Source of the DNA: Jutongia hominis
GTDB lineage: Bacteria > Bacillota > Clostridia > Lachnospirales > Lachnospiraceae
DNA length: 64,000 bases
Assembly (NCBI RefSeq): GCF_014384965.1
Contig: NZ_JACRSW010000035.1
Coordinates: forward strand, 1-64,000
Direction of reading: 5' to 3'
Shown piece by piece: positions 25,146-33,961 of this stretch. Made by a program: the position numbers and the translations under genes. The notes under the pieces were generated by a model. The model was not told where the DNA came from and did no database searches. It saw only the letters and a list, made by a program, of their open reading frames with translations. Within the stretch, counting starts at the first letter, position 1; the number at the start of each line of letters is the position of its first letter.

Positions 25146-26777
25146 ATGATTCAAGCAAGTAATATTACATTGCGTCTTGGCAAAAAAGCACTTTTTGAAG
25201 ACGTAAATATTAAGTTCACGGAAGGAAATTGCTATGGTCTGATCGGTGCAAACGGTGCCGGTAAGTCAACTTTTTTAAAAATCCTGACAGGAGAGATCGA
25301 ACCGACCAAAGGAGAAGTCATTATCACTCCGGGACAGCGTCTTTCTTTCTTACGACAGGATCATTTCCAGTATGACGCTTATTCTGTTATGGATACCGTT
25401 ATCATGGGAAACGAACGTCTTTATGAAATCATGAAAGAAAAAGATGCGATCTATGCCAAAGAGGATTTTACAGAAGAAGACGGTATCAAAGCCAGTGAAT
25501 TAGAAGCAGAGTTTGCTAATATGGACGGATGGGAAGCTGAATCCAATGCTGCCATGCTGTTAAATGGTCTTGGTATTCCGACAGAGATTCATTACCAGAT
25601 GATGAGTGAGCTTCCTGCCAGCGATAAGGTTAAGATCCTGCTTGCCCAGGCACTTTTCGGCAATCCCGATATCCTGTTACTCGACGAGCCGACCAACCAT
25701 TTGGATCTTGATGCGATCCGCTGGTTAGAAGAGTTTTTGATCAACTTTGAAAACACAGTCATTGTTGTATCCCATGACCGTTATTTTTTAAATAAAGTCT
25801 GTACCCATACTGCTGATATCGACTATGCCAAGATTCAGCTTTATGCCGGCAACTATGACTTCTGGTATGAGTCAAGCCAGTTGATGTTAAAACAGATGAA
25901 AGAAGCAAACAAAAAGAAAGAAGAAAAGATTAAAGAATTGCAGGACTTTATCCAGCGATTTAGCGCAAATGCTTCGAAATCAAAGCAGGCTACATCCCGT
26001 AAACGTGCATTAGAAAAGATCGAACTGGATGATATCAAACCATCCAGCCGTAAATATCCATATATTGATTTCCGTCCGGAACGTGAGATTGGAAATGAGG
26101 TACTTACCGTAGAACATCTTTCTAAAACGATCGATGGAGTCAAAGTATTAGATGATATTTCTTTTATTATTAACAGAGAAGATAAAGTTGCTTTTGTCGG
26201 AAGCAATACAATTGCCGCTACAACACTCTTCCAGATCCTTGCCGGCGAAATGGAACCGGATGAAGGAACTTACAAATGGGGTGTTACAACAAGCCAGTCA
26301 TATTTTCCAAAGGACAATACCGAGCTTTTCAATCGTGATGAAACGATCGTTGACTGGCTGATGCCATTCTCACCCGAAAAAGATCCGACCTATGTCAGAG
26401 GCTTCCTTGGAAGAATGCTTTTCCCTGGCGAAGACGGAATCAAAAAAGTTAATGTATTATCCGGTGGTGAACGTGTACGTGTTATGCTCTCAAAAATGAT
26501 GATCTTGGCATCCAATGTCCTGATCATGGATGAACCGACTCCCCATCTGGATATGGAATCGATCACTGCTTTAAATAATGGTTTGATCAAATTTAACGGT
26601 GTTGTACTGTTCACCTCACAGGATCACCAGTTTATCCAGACAATTGCGAACCGTATCATGGAGATCACACCGGGTGGTCTGATCGATAAGATCTCTACTT
26701 ATGATGAATACTTAGATAGCGATGAAATGGCACGTAAGAGACAGATTCTTTCTGTATCTGCAGAAGAAGATGATTAA
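25146..26777 (+). CDS. ABC-F ATPase (YkpA/YbiT-like) with degenerate second cassette
   Basis: A 543-residue soluble twin-cassette protein. Cassette 1 has an intact Walker A (GANGAGKST), Walker B (LLLDEPTNHLD) and His switch (VSHDRYF), but the signature reads LPASDKVK. In cassette 2, Walker A is GSNTIAATT, so the phosphate-binding Lys is Ala. The D-loop region is DEPTPHLD, and the switch His is Gln (TSQDHQF). Its signature LSGGERVRV is intact. Only one composite site may therefore hydrolyse ATP normally. ATG 25146 follows GAGG; an in-frame ATG at 25101 lies in the leader hairpin. A strong terminator follows. Confidence 0.9.
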   Translation: MIQASNITLRLGKKALFEDVNIKFTEGNCYGLIGANGAGKSTFLKILTGEIEPTKGEVIITPGQRLSFLRQDHFQYDAYSVMDTVIMGNERLYEIMKEKDAIYAKEDFTEEDGIKASELEAEFANMDGWEAESNAAMLLNGLGIPTEIHYQMMSELPASDKVKILLAQALFGNPDILLLDEPTNHLDLDAIRWLEEFLINFENTVIVVSHDRYFLNKVCTHTADIDYAKIQLYAGNYDFWYESSQLMLKQMKEANKKKEEKIKELQDFIQRFSANASKSKQATSRKRALEKIELDDIKPSSRKYPYIDFRPEREIGNEVLTVEHLSKTIDGVKVLDDISFIINREDKVAFVGSNTIAATTLFQILAGEMEPDEGTYKWGVTTSQSYFPKDNTELFNRDETIVDWLMPFSPEKDPTYVRGFLGRMLFPGEDGIKKVNVLSGGERVRVMLSKMMILASNVLIMDEPTPHLDMESITALNNGLIKFNGVVLFTSQDHQFIQTIANRIMEITPGGLIDKISTYDEYLDSDEMARKRQILSVSAEEDD

Positions 26778-26801
26778 GCATTACTTTCATTTTTCAGTCA
26801 A

Positions 26802-26853
26802 AAACGTCCTGTTATTGTCAATCTGAATACTGACTGACAATAACAGGACGTTT
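26802..26853. terminator. Bidirectional terminator
   Basis: A perfect 19-bp stem (26802-26820 with 26835-26853, loop 14) with T-rich flanks on both strands lies between the convergent ABC-F and glycosyltransferase genes and serves both. Confidence 0.92.
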
Positions 26854-26929
26854 CTTTTTCCTATTGTTCTACTGCAGTTTTTCACTTTTTATCCATAGTG
26901 ATGTAAAAACGGTCATATCTTTGTATTTT

Positions 26930-27877
26930 CTATTTTGTATAAAGAATACTCTCGATCTTATAACGTGGACGTTTCTTTACTTCCAGATAGGTTTTTCCTA
27001 TGTATTCACCGATTACACCTAATGCAAGAAGTTGTAATCCGCCAATTCCCCATACAGAAATAACAATCGTTGTCCATCCGGTCACAGTATATCCTAATGC
27101 CCATACGATCAGGAAATAGATCAATAAAGCAATGCTGACACTGAAAATAAAAAAGCCAAGACCGGTGATCATACGGATCGGTTTTGTACTAAAAGAAGTA
27201 ATTCCTTCTACCGCAAACGAAAGCATTTTACCTAATGGATATTTTGATTCTCCGGCAAAGCGCTCATGTCTCTGATAATATACCACATCTGTCTCGAAAC
27301 CGATCATCGGAACCATGCCACGCAGGAAAAGATTCACTTCTTCATATTCCGATAATGCGTCTAATGCTCTTTTACTCATCAAGCGATAGTCAGCATGATC
27401 TTCTATCGTATCTGCTCCCATCATCTTCATCAGTTTATAAAATGCATGTGCTGTGCCTCTTTTGAACTTTGTATCGGTTGTTCTTGCCGAACGTACTCCG
27501 TATACAATGTCCTTTCCTTCATTGAACTTATCAATAAATTCTTCGATCGCACCAACATCATCCTGTAGATCCGCATCAAGCGAAATTGCTGCATCTGCAT
27601 ACTCTTTTGCGGTCATCAAACCGGCAAACAATGCATTTTGATGTCCTTTGTTATGTGCAAGGTTAATACCGACAAAAATCGGATCTTCCTCATGCAATTG
27701 TGAAATGATGTTCCATGTTGTATCTTTTGATCCATCATTTACAAATGCCACACGGCTCTCACTGCTGATCTTTTCTTTCTTTATCAGATCCTGCATGATC
27801 TGTTTTAATTGCTTTGAAGTCTCCGGCAGCACCTCTTTTTCATTATAACATGGTATTACTAACCATACTGTTTTCAT
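26930..27877 (-). CDS. Polyprenyl-phosphate glycosyltransferase (GtrB/DPM1-like GT2)
   Basis: A 315-residue membrane enzyme that moves a sugar from a nucleotide donor to undecaprenyl phosphate. The GT-A domain (1-220) shows VIPCYNE, FVNDGSKD (about 45), SLDADLQDD (the metal-binding DxD, about 98) and RHERFAGESKYP (about 210). Two membrane helices follow (about 230-290), with the tail ending in KKRPRY. Such enzymes feed flippases that decorate wall or surface polymers. It is 43 bp from yqeY, probably in one operon. The sugar cannot be deduced. Confidence 0.87.
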   Translation of the reverse strand: MKTVWLVIPCYNEKEVLPETSKQLKQIMQDLIKKEKISSESRVAFVNDGSKDTTWNIISQLHEEDPIFVGINLAHNKGHQNALFAGLMTAKEYADAAISLDADLQDDVGAIEEFIDKFNEGKDIVYGVRSARTTDTKFKRGTAHAFYKLMKMMGADTIEDHADYRLMSKRALDALSEYEEVNLFLRGMVPMIGFETDVVYYQRHERFAGESKYPLGKMLSFAVEGITSFSTKPIRMITGLGFFIFSVSIALLIYFLIVWALGYTVTGWTTIVISVWGIGGLQLLALGVIGEYIGKTYLEVKKRPRYKIESILYTK

Positions 27878-27920
27878 GCTTTCTATTCCCTTCCTGTTTT
27901 GTCATTCTTTTCCCTTTATC

Positions 27921-28367
27921 TTACTCCATCATAGACGCAAGCACCTGATTGACCACTTTACCATCCGCCTTACCTTTCACTCTTGGCATCAGTTCTTTCA
28001 TTATCTTTCCTTTGTCTTTTGCTGTCGGTGTCTCGATTGCAAGTCCTGAAAGCACTTCTTTGATCACCGCCGTAATCTCATCTTCACTCATCATCTTTGG
28101 TGCATACTCTTCAAGAACTTTGATCGTATATTCACATTCTTCGATGATATCGGTACGATCTGCCGGAGTCATCTCTAATGTTTCTTTTGTCTGTTTGATC
28201 TGCTTTAAAATGATCTGGTCTTCCTCTTCTGTGGTCAGATCTTCTCTCTTGTCAATCGCTTTATTCTTCAGTGCAGTAAGAAGCATGGACAAAACATCCT
28301 TTCTCTTCTTATCTCTTGCTTTCATAGCTGCCATCATTTCCCCACGGATAAATTCTATCTTTGTCAT
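27921..28367 (-). CDS. yqeY: GatB/YqeY domain protein
   Basis: A 148-residue helical protein of the YqeY family, homologous to the tRNA-binding tail of the GatB amidotransferase subunit. Characteristic blocks: MKARDKKRKDVLSMLLTALK at the N-terminus and MPRVKGKADGKVVNQVL at the C-terminus. It probably binds tRNA; the precise role of free YqeY is not settled. Upstream, on the same strand, lie a tRNA group and a short AT-rich gap. Confidence 0.92.
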   Translation of the reverse strand: MTKIEFIRGEMMAAMKARDKKRKDVLSMLLTALKNKAIDKREDLTTEEEDQIILKQIKQTKETLEMTPADRTDIIEECEYTIKVLEEYAPKMMSEDEITAVIKEVLSGLAIETPTAKDKGKIMKELMPRVKGKADGKVVNQVLASMME

Positions 28368-28671
28368 CTTAATTCCTTTCTGTGCTGCTTTAAACTCTTT
28401 TTCTTTTTTTGCAATACAGAGTCTGCGATAACAGCGCTGACACAGATCTGCATATCAGTCTCTATTATAACAGATGATATTTGACAAGTCTATGAAAGAA
28501 AACGTTCCTATTATAGAAAAAATTGCAAAATTCACTTTACACTACAAGAATTGCGTTAACAATTCCTGCTGATATTCTACTACCGTATAAGGATTTTTCC
28601 ATTCCATAAAAAAATCCTTATGAAATGAACCTATATAATAAAAGATCCATATCCACAAGGATTAAAAAATA
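28368..28671. other. Gap between yqeY and the tRNA genes
   Basis: It holds no reading frame of note. One inverted repeat (arms ATAAGGATTTTT-like, 28587-28621) lies just after the tRNA group in its transcription direction and may end the tRNA transcript, although the T-run is inside the stem. A TATAAT on the reverse strand near 28465 could serve yqeY. Confidence 0.4.
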
Positions 28672-28745
28672 TCGGCGTGACAGGATTCGAACCTGCGGCC
28701 TCGTCGTCCCGAACGACGCGCTCTACCAAACTGAGCCACACGCCG
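28672..28745 (-). tRNA. tRNA-Pro (anticodon CGG)
   Basis: A 74-base cloverleaf: acceptor CGGCGTG pairs with CACGCCG, D-arm GCTC/GAGC, anticodon stem CGTCG/CGACG with loop TTCGGGA, T-loop TTCGAAT. CCA is not encoded. Confidence 0.95.
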
Positions 28746-28779
28746 AAAGAAAAAGCACAGATCTTTATCTGTGCAAAAG

Positions 28780-28851
28780 CTGGGCTACAAGGATTCGAAC
28801 CTTGAAATGCTGGAGTCAGAGTCCAGTGCCTTACCATTTGGCGATAGCCCA
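28780..28851 (-). tRNA. tRNA-Gln (anticodon CTG), copy 1
   Basis: A 72-base cloverleaf: acceptor TGGGCTA/TAGCCCA, anticodon stem CTGGA/TCCAG with loop CTCTGAC, T-loop TTCGAAT. It is identical in sequence to the next copy. A hairpin (GCACAGAT/ATCTGTGC) separates it from tRNA-Pro. Confidence 0.95.
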
Positions 28852-28887
28852 TCATTATGTAATCAAAACCAGTTAAAACCGGTTTAA

Positions 28888-28959
28888 CTGGGCTACAAGG
28901 ATTCGAACCTTGAAATGCTGGAGTCAGAGTCCAGTGCCTTACCATTTGGCGATAGCCCA
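28888..28959 (-). tRNA. tRNA-Gln (anticodon CTG), copy 2
   Basis: Same sequence as copy 1. The 36-bp spacer between the copies contains a 9-bp hairpin (CCAGTTAAA with TTTAACTGG) that could guide processing. It is the first gene of the three-tRNA transcript. Confidence 0.95.
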
Positions 28960-28991
28960 TCATTTGCTTGCTTTCCCGCAAGCACTTGACC

Positions 28992-29020
28992 ATTATATAA
29001 TGGATTTTCAAAAAAAGCAA
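28992..29020 (-). promoter_or_regulatory. Promoter of the tRNA group
   Basis: TTGCTT (29015-29020) and TATAAT (28992-28997), reverse strand, spacer 17, lie 33 bases before the first tRNA. Confidence 0.65.
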
Positions 29021-29161
29021 GCTTTTTTTTTGATTTTTTTTGTTTTTTTGCTTAATTCACTTTTACAATGCTAATTTAGCCTTTTTATAACTACAATGAT
29101 AACAGAAAAATGAAACATGATCTTACATTTTCTCTTTACTTTTCTTCATCCCTAACTGCAC

Positions 29162-31003
29162 TTATCTGTTATTTTTATTTTTCACATAATGAATAATACG
29201 AAGCAAAAGTTCTACACGTTTAAATGGTGTGATCAGGTAATAACCATCTACATAATCGGTAATCTTATCGATAATGGCAGTCGAAATGCGATATGCCAGT
29301 TCTTCTCCCTCTTCACGATTCTTATCCTGATACATTGAAACGATCGTATCCTGTACATCAATACCCGCCATCTCATTATTCATAAAACAAGCATTCCGAT
29401 AACTGACAACCGGCATGATACCACCTAAGATCTTTACATCCAATTCTTCTCTTGCTCGTTTCAGGTTTGCAAATCCACGCTCTGATAATACCGGCTGTGT
29501 AAACAAAACTGACACACCGTTTTCTATTTTCTTTTTGGCATGACGGATCTGCGAATCAAATTGTAATGCATTGATATTTAATGCACCTGACACCATAAAT
29601 GGATTTTCTTCAAATACCTCTTCATTCAGCGACTGGATATGTCTTGCTAACATCGCAGAATTATAACTGAACATCGTTTTGACCTGATCTCTCATAGCTG
29701 TCGGAACAGGATCTCCTGTTACGGTAAGTACATTATTGACACCTTCCACGTTAAGTCCGAGCAAAAGAGCTTTTGTCGCATTGATATTGCGATCACGGCA
29801 AGTCATATGCGGTATTGTAGTCAGACCTAATTCCCTTGTCACTTTGCAAGCTAAGATACTGCTGTCAATACGGGCTTTTGCGATCGGACAATCTGCGATA
29901 TCAATCGCATCTACCCCGGCGTATTTATAACGTGCTGCACCTTCCATAAAGAAATCAATATCCGGTTCGATCGGCGGATCTAACTCAACGACAATGACTT
30001 TTTCTCCTGCAAAAAGTTTCTTTGCAAATGTATTATGTTCATTTTTATTTGCAACAATATGTGTGCTTTCTAATTCCTCTTTGTATCCTGCTGCCTGTAC
30101 AAGCTTCCGATCTCTTTTTTCAATCCATGTTACAAACCGGTCCTGCTTTTGCTGCATCATTTCCGCAACACCTTTGATATCTTTCGGACGTGTACCACAA
30201 CAGCCTCCAACCATTGCAACGCCTTCTTCTAACAGCTTTTCAATGTTATTGCTAAAATAGGTATAGCTTTGCTCATAGTACATTCTGTTTCCTAAAAGAG
30301 TAGGATATCCTGCATTTGGCATGATCGTAAGATATTTTTTTATTTTCTTTTTATCTAGACGTTGTACAAGATCTAACAGATGTTTCGGTCCTGACACACA
30401 GTTAAATCCTAGTGCGTCAATGCTTTCAGACTGCTGTAAATCCCAAAAAAGCTTTTTCACAAAGAAACCCCCTCGGGTATAGCCTTCCGGCGAAGCCGCA
30501 AAAGATACAGCGATAAAACTTCCCGGTGCTTTCTCTTTGATATACGATGCAATTTCTTCAATGGCTTCTCTGCTCTCCATGGTTTCAAAAAGAAAATTTT
30601 GGGCTCCACACTCCAGAAAGGTATTTGCAATTTCTTTGTACGCTTCCAAAAGATCCCTCTCTTCATTGACAGGAACCGGACCAATATCTGCAAAGATAAA
30701 ACGCTCTCCGGCAAAATCTTTGATCGCATTTTGAGCGATCTGATATCCTTTTTTTATCATTTCTTTTACATTTTCAACCGGCTGCTGTAATACAACTGTA
30801 TTTGCTGAAAATGTATTGGTTTTGATCGCTACAGCACCGGCCTTTAAATATTTCTCATGGATCTTTTGTACCCATTCAGGATGTTCTATATTCATAAATT
30901 CACAATTTCTTTTTACGGTTTCCGGATGCTTTTCTACTAAATACGTCCCCATTGCTCCGTCAAACAACAATGGTTTCTCTTTTAAATACTCCTGTACTGT
31001 CAT
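29162..31003 (-). CDS. Bifunctional homocysteine S-methyltransferase / methylenetetrahydrofolate reductase
   Basis: A 613-residue two-domain protein. Residues 1-285 are a zinc homocysteine methyltransferase (FDGAMGTYL, GFNCVSGP, GGCCGTRP). Residues about 325-613 are MetF, which reduces methylene-THF to methyl-THF (VVELDPP, PHMTCRDRN, LTVTGDPVP). The same architecture occurs in Bacillus YitJ. It supplies the methyl donor used by MetH at 10.7 kb, and its first domain may use another methyl donor. It lies 28 bp after znuB but on function alone is unrelated. No SAM-I leader is visible before it. Confidence 0.92.
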   Translation of the reverse strand: MTVQEYLKEKPLLFDGAMGTYLVEKHPETVKRNCEFMNIEHPEWVQKIHEKYLKAGAVAIKTNTFSANTVVLQQPVENVKEMIKKGYQIAQNAIKDFAGERFIFADIGPVPVNEERDLLEAYKEIANTFLECGAQNFLFETMESREAIEEIASYIKEKAPGSFIAVSFAASPEGYTRGGFFVKKLFWDLQQSESIDALGFNCVSGPKHLLDLVQRLDKKKIKKYLTIMPNAGYPTLLGNRMYYEQSYTYFSNNIEKLLEEGVAMVGGCCGTRPKDIKGVAEMMQQKQDRFVTWIEKRDRKLVQAAGYKEELESTHIVANKNEHNTFAKKLFAGEKVIVVELDPPIEPDIDFFMEGAARYKYAGVDAIDIADCPIAKARIDSSILACKVTRELGLTTIPHMTCRDRNINATKALLLGLNVEGVNNVLTVTGDPVPTAMRDQVKTMFSYNSAMLARHIQSLNEEVFEENPFMVSGALNINALQFDSQIRHAKKKIENGVSVLFTQPVLSERGFANLKRAREELDVKILGGIMPVVSYRNACFMNNEMAGIDVQDTIVSMYQDKNREEGEELAYRISTAIIDKITDYVDGYYLITPFKRVELLLRIIHYVKNKNNR

Positions 31004-31031
31004 TTATATTCTCCCATCTGTTTGTCTTTTC

Positions 31032-31868
31032 TTATGATGCCGGATGGATTCCTAATAATTCTTTTCCTTTCTGTAGAAGGAAAAAGACCAGAAATGCACC
31101 TAGATTAGCAAGTACCACACTTGCACCGGCAGGCATTGCTGATTGATATGATATCACTAAACCAATGGTAAAGCAAACAACAGATAAAACTGCTGATGTT
31201 ACGATCACGCCCTTAAAACTCTTAAACAAACGCATGGAAGTAAGTGCAGGAAAGATCAAAAGACTCGAAATCAGCATAGCTCCCATCATTTGCATACCAA
31301 GAACGATCGTGACGGCTGTTAAAATTGCAATCATACTGTTATAAAAAGAAACTTTTACACCGGTTGCCTTTCCAAAATTTTCGTCAAAGGTCACGGCAAA
31401 AATATTATGATATGATACAATAAAAAGTGCCAGGACAACACAGGAAAGCAAGACACATAATATAACATCATCCTTGGTCATCGCTAAAATGCTTCCGAAC
31501 ATATAACTATTGACATCGGTTGTCATGCCTGTTGTCAAAGAAGTTACACTGACACCAATCGCCAGAGCCGATGCAGATACTGCTGCAATCGCTGCATCCG
31601 ATTTCATCAAACCTTTTTCTGTCATACGCAAAAGTAAAAAAGCGGCAGCAATCACTACCGGTATCGACACCTTTAATGGTGCAACATTGCATGCTAAGGC
31701 GATTGAAAGTGCACCATATGATACATGAGATAATCCATCTCCGATCATCGAATATTGTTTTAATACAAGGCTGACACCAAGAAGTGCTGCACAAAGTGAT
31801 ACCAGCACGCCTACAATAAATGCCCTTACAATAAAGGGATAACTAAACATTTCTATTATAAAACTCAT
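31032..31868 (-). CDS. znuB: Zinc/manganese-type ABC transporter permease
   Basis: A 278-residue ABC-3 family permease with about eight hydrophobic helices. Typical features are SLCAALLGVSLVLKQYSMIGDGLSH near the N-terminus (given here in part) and the YHNIFAVTFDENFG loop that touches the ATPase. It imports divalent metal, most likely zinc, together with the ATPase encoded 48 bp upstream. The operator at the promoter supports metal control. No substrate-binding lipoprotein gene is in the operon. Zinc versus manganese cannot be told from this sequence. Confidence 0.85.
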   Translation of the reverse strand: MSFIIEMFSYPFIVRAFIVGVLVSLCAALLGVSLVLKQYSMIGDGLSHVSYGALSIALACNVAPLKVSIPVVIAAAFLLLRMTEKGLMKSDAAIAAVSASALAIGVSVTSLTTGMTTDVNSYMFGSILAMTKDDVILCVLLSCVVLALFIVSYHNIFAVTFDENFGKATGVKVSFYNSMIAILTAVTIVLGMQMMGAMLISSLLIFPALTSMRLFKSFKGVIVTSAVLSVVCFTIGLVISYQSAMPAGASVVLANLGAFLVFFLLQKGKELLGIHPAS

Positions 31869-31916
31869 TTTTCTTCCTTTCTGTATAAATGAACATTTCT
31901 ATCTTAAACACTCTTC

Positions 31917-32687
31917 TTATGAATGAATACTAAAGATATCCGAAAAGTCAGAATCCATATATTCATGTACACTGCCAAAGAAATAAGATCCATTGCTCAA
32001 ATGTAATATTTTATCTGCCCAATGTACAGTACTTTTCAGATCATGTGTAACCATGACAATTGCCATGCCTTCCTGATGAAGTTTATGCAGGTTATCATAC
32101 AATTCTGCTGCTGCCATTGGATCCAGTCCCGTTACCGGCTCGTCTAATACTAAAATATCTCTTGCGGCACATAATGCTCTTGCTAAAAGAACACGCTGCT
32201 GCTGTCCACCCGACAGATTGCCATAACAGGCTTTTTGTAATGACTCAATTCCTAAACGTTTCATATTGTAGATTGCTCTCTTTTTGTCTTCGTTGCGATA
32301 AAAAGTAAATCTTTTCTTCTGATTTAAAAATCCTGACATCACGACTTCCATAACGCTGGCAGGAAAGTTCCGCTGTACCTGTGTCTGCTGGGGCAGATAA
32401 CCGATCGCACCGTTTTTAATATCATCGCTCAATACTACTTCACCACTTACCTGTTTGATCAACCCCAAAATCGTCTTTAATAATGTACTTTTCCCGGAAC
32501 CGTTTTCTCCAACCACACAGACATAATCGCCTGATTGCACTTCAAAATTAAAATGTTCAATAATCGATTTGTTTTCATATCCTAATCCTGCATCATGACA
32601 GCATATCAGATCTTTTTTCTCTTTTAGATTGTTTTCCTTTTTTTTATTCTGACTATCTGTCGAGCTTTCTTTTCCCTGTTCTTGCAT
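31917..32687 (-). CDS. znuC: Zinc/manganese-type ABC transporter ATPase
   Basis: A 256-residue ABC ATPase with Walker A GENGSGKST (about 61), the Q-loop LPQQTQVQ, signature LSGGQQQRV, Walker B ILVLDEPVTGLD and switch VMVTHDL. The N-terminal 25 residues are a polar, Lys-rich tail absent from most ZnuC. First gene of the operon, with promoter and palindrome directly upstream. The ending EYMDSDFSDIF is typical of metal-type ATPases. Confidence 0.87.
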   Translation of the reverse strand: MQEQGKESSTDSQNKKKENNLKEKKDLICCHDAGLGYENKSIIEHFNFEVQSGDYVCVVGENGSGKSTLLKTILGLIKQVSGEVVLSDDIKNGAIGYLPQQTQVQRNFPASVMEVVMSGFLNQKKRFTFYRNEDKKRAIYNMKRLGIESLQKACYGNLSGGQQQRVLLARALCAARDILVLDEPVTGLDPMAAAELYDNLHKLHQEGMAIVMVTHDLKSTVHWADKILHLSNGSYFFGSVHEYMDSDFSDIFSIHS

Positions 32688-32728
32688 TTTATATATCCTC
32701 TTTCTTTCCTATCATTTTCACCGTAATT

Positions 32729-32743
32729 TGAAAACAATTTTCA
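32729..32743. promoter_or_regulatory. Fur/Zur-family-like operator
   Basis: A 15-bp dyad, TGAAAA-CAA-TTTTCA, sits exactly at the predicted transcription start of znuCB, overlapping the edge of the -10 box. A repressor bound here would block initiation. The sequence resembles Fur-superfamily operators in symmetry and AT content; which regulator binds is unknown. Confidence 0.45.
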
Positions 32744-32771
32744 TTTTATATTTTCCATTCCCCTTTGTCAA
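32743..32771 (-). promoter_or_regulatory. Promoter of znuCB
   Basis: TTGACA (32766-32771) and TAAAAT (32743-32748), reverse strand, spacer 17, lie 56 bases before the znuC start. Confidence 0.65.
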
Positions 32772-32906
32772 GAACTATATATCAAAAAAGCCAGCACAAA
32801 CAATGACCATTTCCAGTTACTCTCCCCCTTTTTTAACCACTTATCAAAATAAACAGACATTTTTAATTTTATTTTTGACTTTTCTTTGTTGAATATAATA
32901 CGGCAC

Positions 32907-32955
32907 AAAAAAGGAACCATTTACATAAAGGGAAACACCTTTTGTAAATGGCTCC
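32907..32955 (-). terminator. Terminator of the PLC-like gene
   Basis: A 13-bp arm pair with one mismatch (32913-32925 with 32943-32955) on the reverse strand is followed by six T (32907-32912). Outer bases continue pairing (ACGGC/GCCGT). Confidence 0.85.
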
Positions 32956-33003
32956 TTGTCGCCGTACAGCTCAGTCCTCATAAAACCTACTGCCTTCCAT
33001 ATC

Positions 33004-33594
33004 CTAACAAGATACCGATGCATAGGCAGATAGATTATAACCTTTCTCAAAGAATAACAATATCGCATCGACTATTGTATGATTCAAACACACAATATAC
33101 TCGCAATCACGAGTAACTCCGCTTTCCGTCTGGGAGTATAGCTGATACATTCGTTTGATAAACGCTAAAATCATCTCCGGGCTGTGAACTCTTTCCCCTA
33201 AACGCTTTCTTACTGCCTCCGGACTCTTTACATAGGAACGAATTGCATGTTTTAATTCTTCCTCATAAATACAATGATCTTTTAATTTTCCGTTGTAATT
33301 TACGTTATGTGGAAAGGTAAAGTAATCAGAAATATAATGTGTAATCACGCCTAAATGAATGAAAAATCTTCTATTCAAACCCTCTCGTGGGTTATAATGT
33401 GATACCATCTTTCTGAGTTCTTTCTCCACTACGCCAAAGGAATCTTCCATCGTATGTTTTCTTACTATAAAACTAGGTAAGCAATCCGGTAATACACTAC
33501 CAATGTAGAACAATCCTCTGTGACGTTGTATGGATTCCATTCCCTCACTATTCATCAGATACCAAGCTAAGGAAATATGGGATTTCTTACGCAT
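33004..33594 (-). CDS. Zinc-dependent phospholipase C-like protein
   Basis: A 196-residue protein of the zinc-dependent PLC/S1-P1 nuclease-like fold. Conserved His/Asp metal ligands are likely in KSHISLAWY (N-terminus), YIGSVLPDCLPSF, HLGVITHYISDYFTFPHN (about 95-110) and the later EEELKHAI helix. ATG 33594 follows AGGAGG by five bases. No signal peptide, so it is cytoplasmic, and its substrate is unknown despite the family name. It is a monocistronic unit with its own promoter and terminator. Confidence 0.75.
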   Translation of the reverse strand: MRKKSHISLAWYLMNSEGMESIQRHRGLFYIGSVLPDCLPSFIVRKHTMEDSFGVVEKELRKMVSHYNPREGLNRRFFIHLGVITHYISDYFTFPHNVNYNGKLKDHCIYEEELKHAIRSYVKSPEAVRKRLGERVHSPEMILAFIKRMYQLYSQTESGVTRDCEYIVCLNHTIVDAILLFFEKGYNLSAYASVSC

Positions 33595-33647
33595 ATCCGC
33601 CTCCTTCTTGATATACACGATTTTCGTCGCTATCTTTTTATGTTTTA

Positions 33648-33676
33648 ATTGTACATCTTATTTTAGAATTTTGCAA
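33648..33676 (-). promoter_or_regulatory. Promoter of the PLC-like gene
   Basis: TTGCAA (33671-33676) and TACAAT (33648-33653), reverse strand, spacer 17. A 12-bp inverted repeat (33656-33667 with 33758-33769) has one arm inside the spacer and may bind a regulator. Confidence 0.6.
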
Positions 33677-33789
33677 TAGTTTTCTGACAATTTCACATCT
33701 TTTTTTAATTTTCGCCAACTTTTCTTGTTCTTTTTAACATATTGTCTTTTATTATTTTCTAAAATAAGATTCTTAAAAAAGTTATCATC

Positions 33790-33828
33790 AAAAAAGCAAA
33801 TGCCGGTTTTACTGACACTTGCTTTTTT
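33790..33828. terminator. Hairpin in the gap upstream of the PLC-like gene
   Basis: A 10-bp stem (AAAAAAGCAA 33790-33799 with TTGCTTTTTT 33819-33828) has T-runs on both strands. Together with two small hairpins (CAGCAC/GTGCTG and AAGCG/CGCTT, 33917-33951) it fills the 33595-33961 gap and would end transcripts of the CNNM/CBS gene. Confidence 0.6.
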
Positions 33829-33961
33829 TCAATCGTATATTACGTTATAGATCTGCAACACAGGAAAGGTTGCTTTTGCTTTCCATTGCAGAAATCAAGA
33901 GTGACAAAATCAAATACAGCACGAAGTGCTGCAAGCGTATTACGCTTGGATCTTTAAATTA

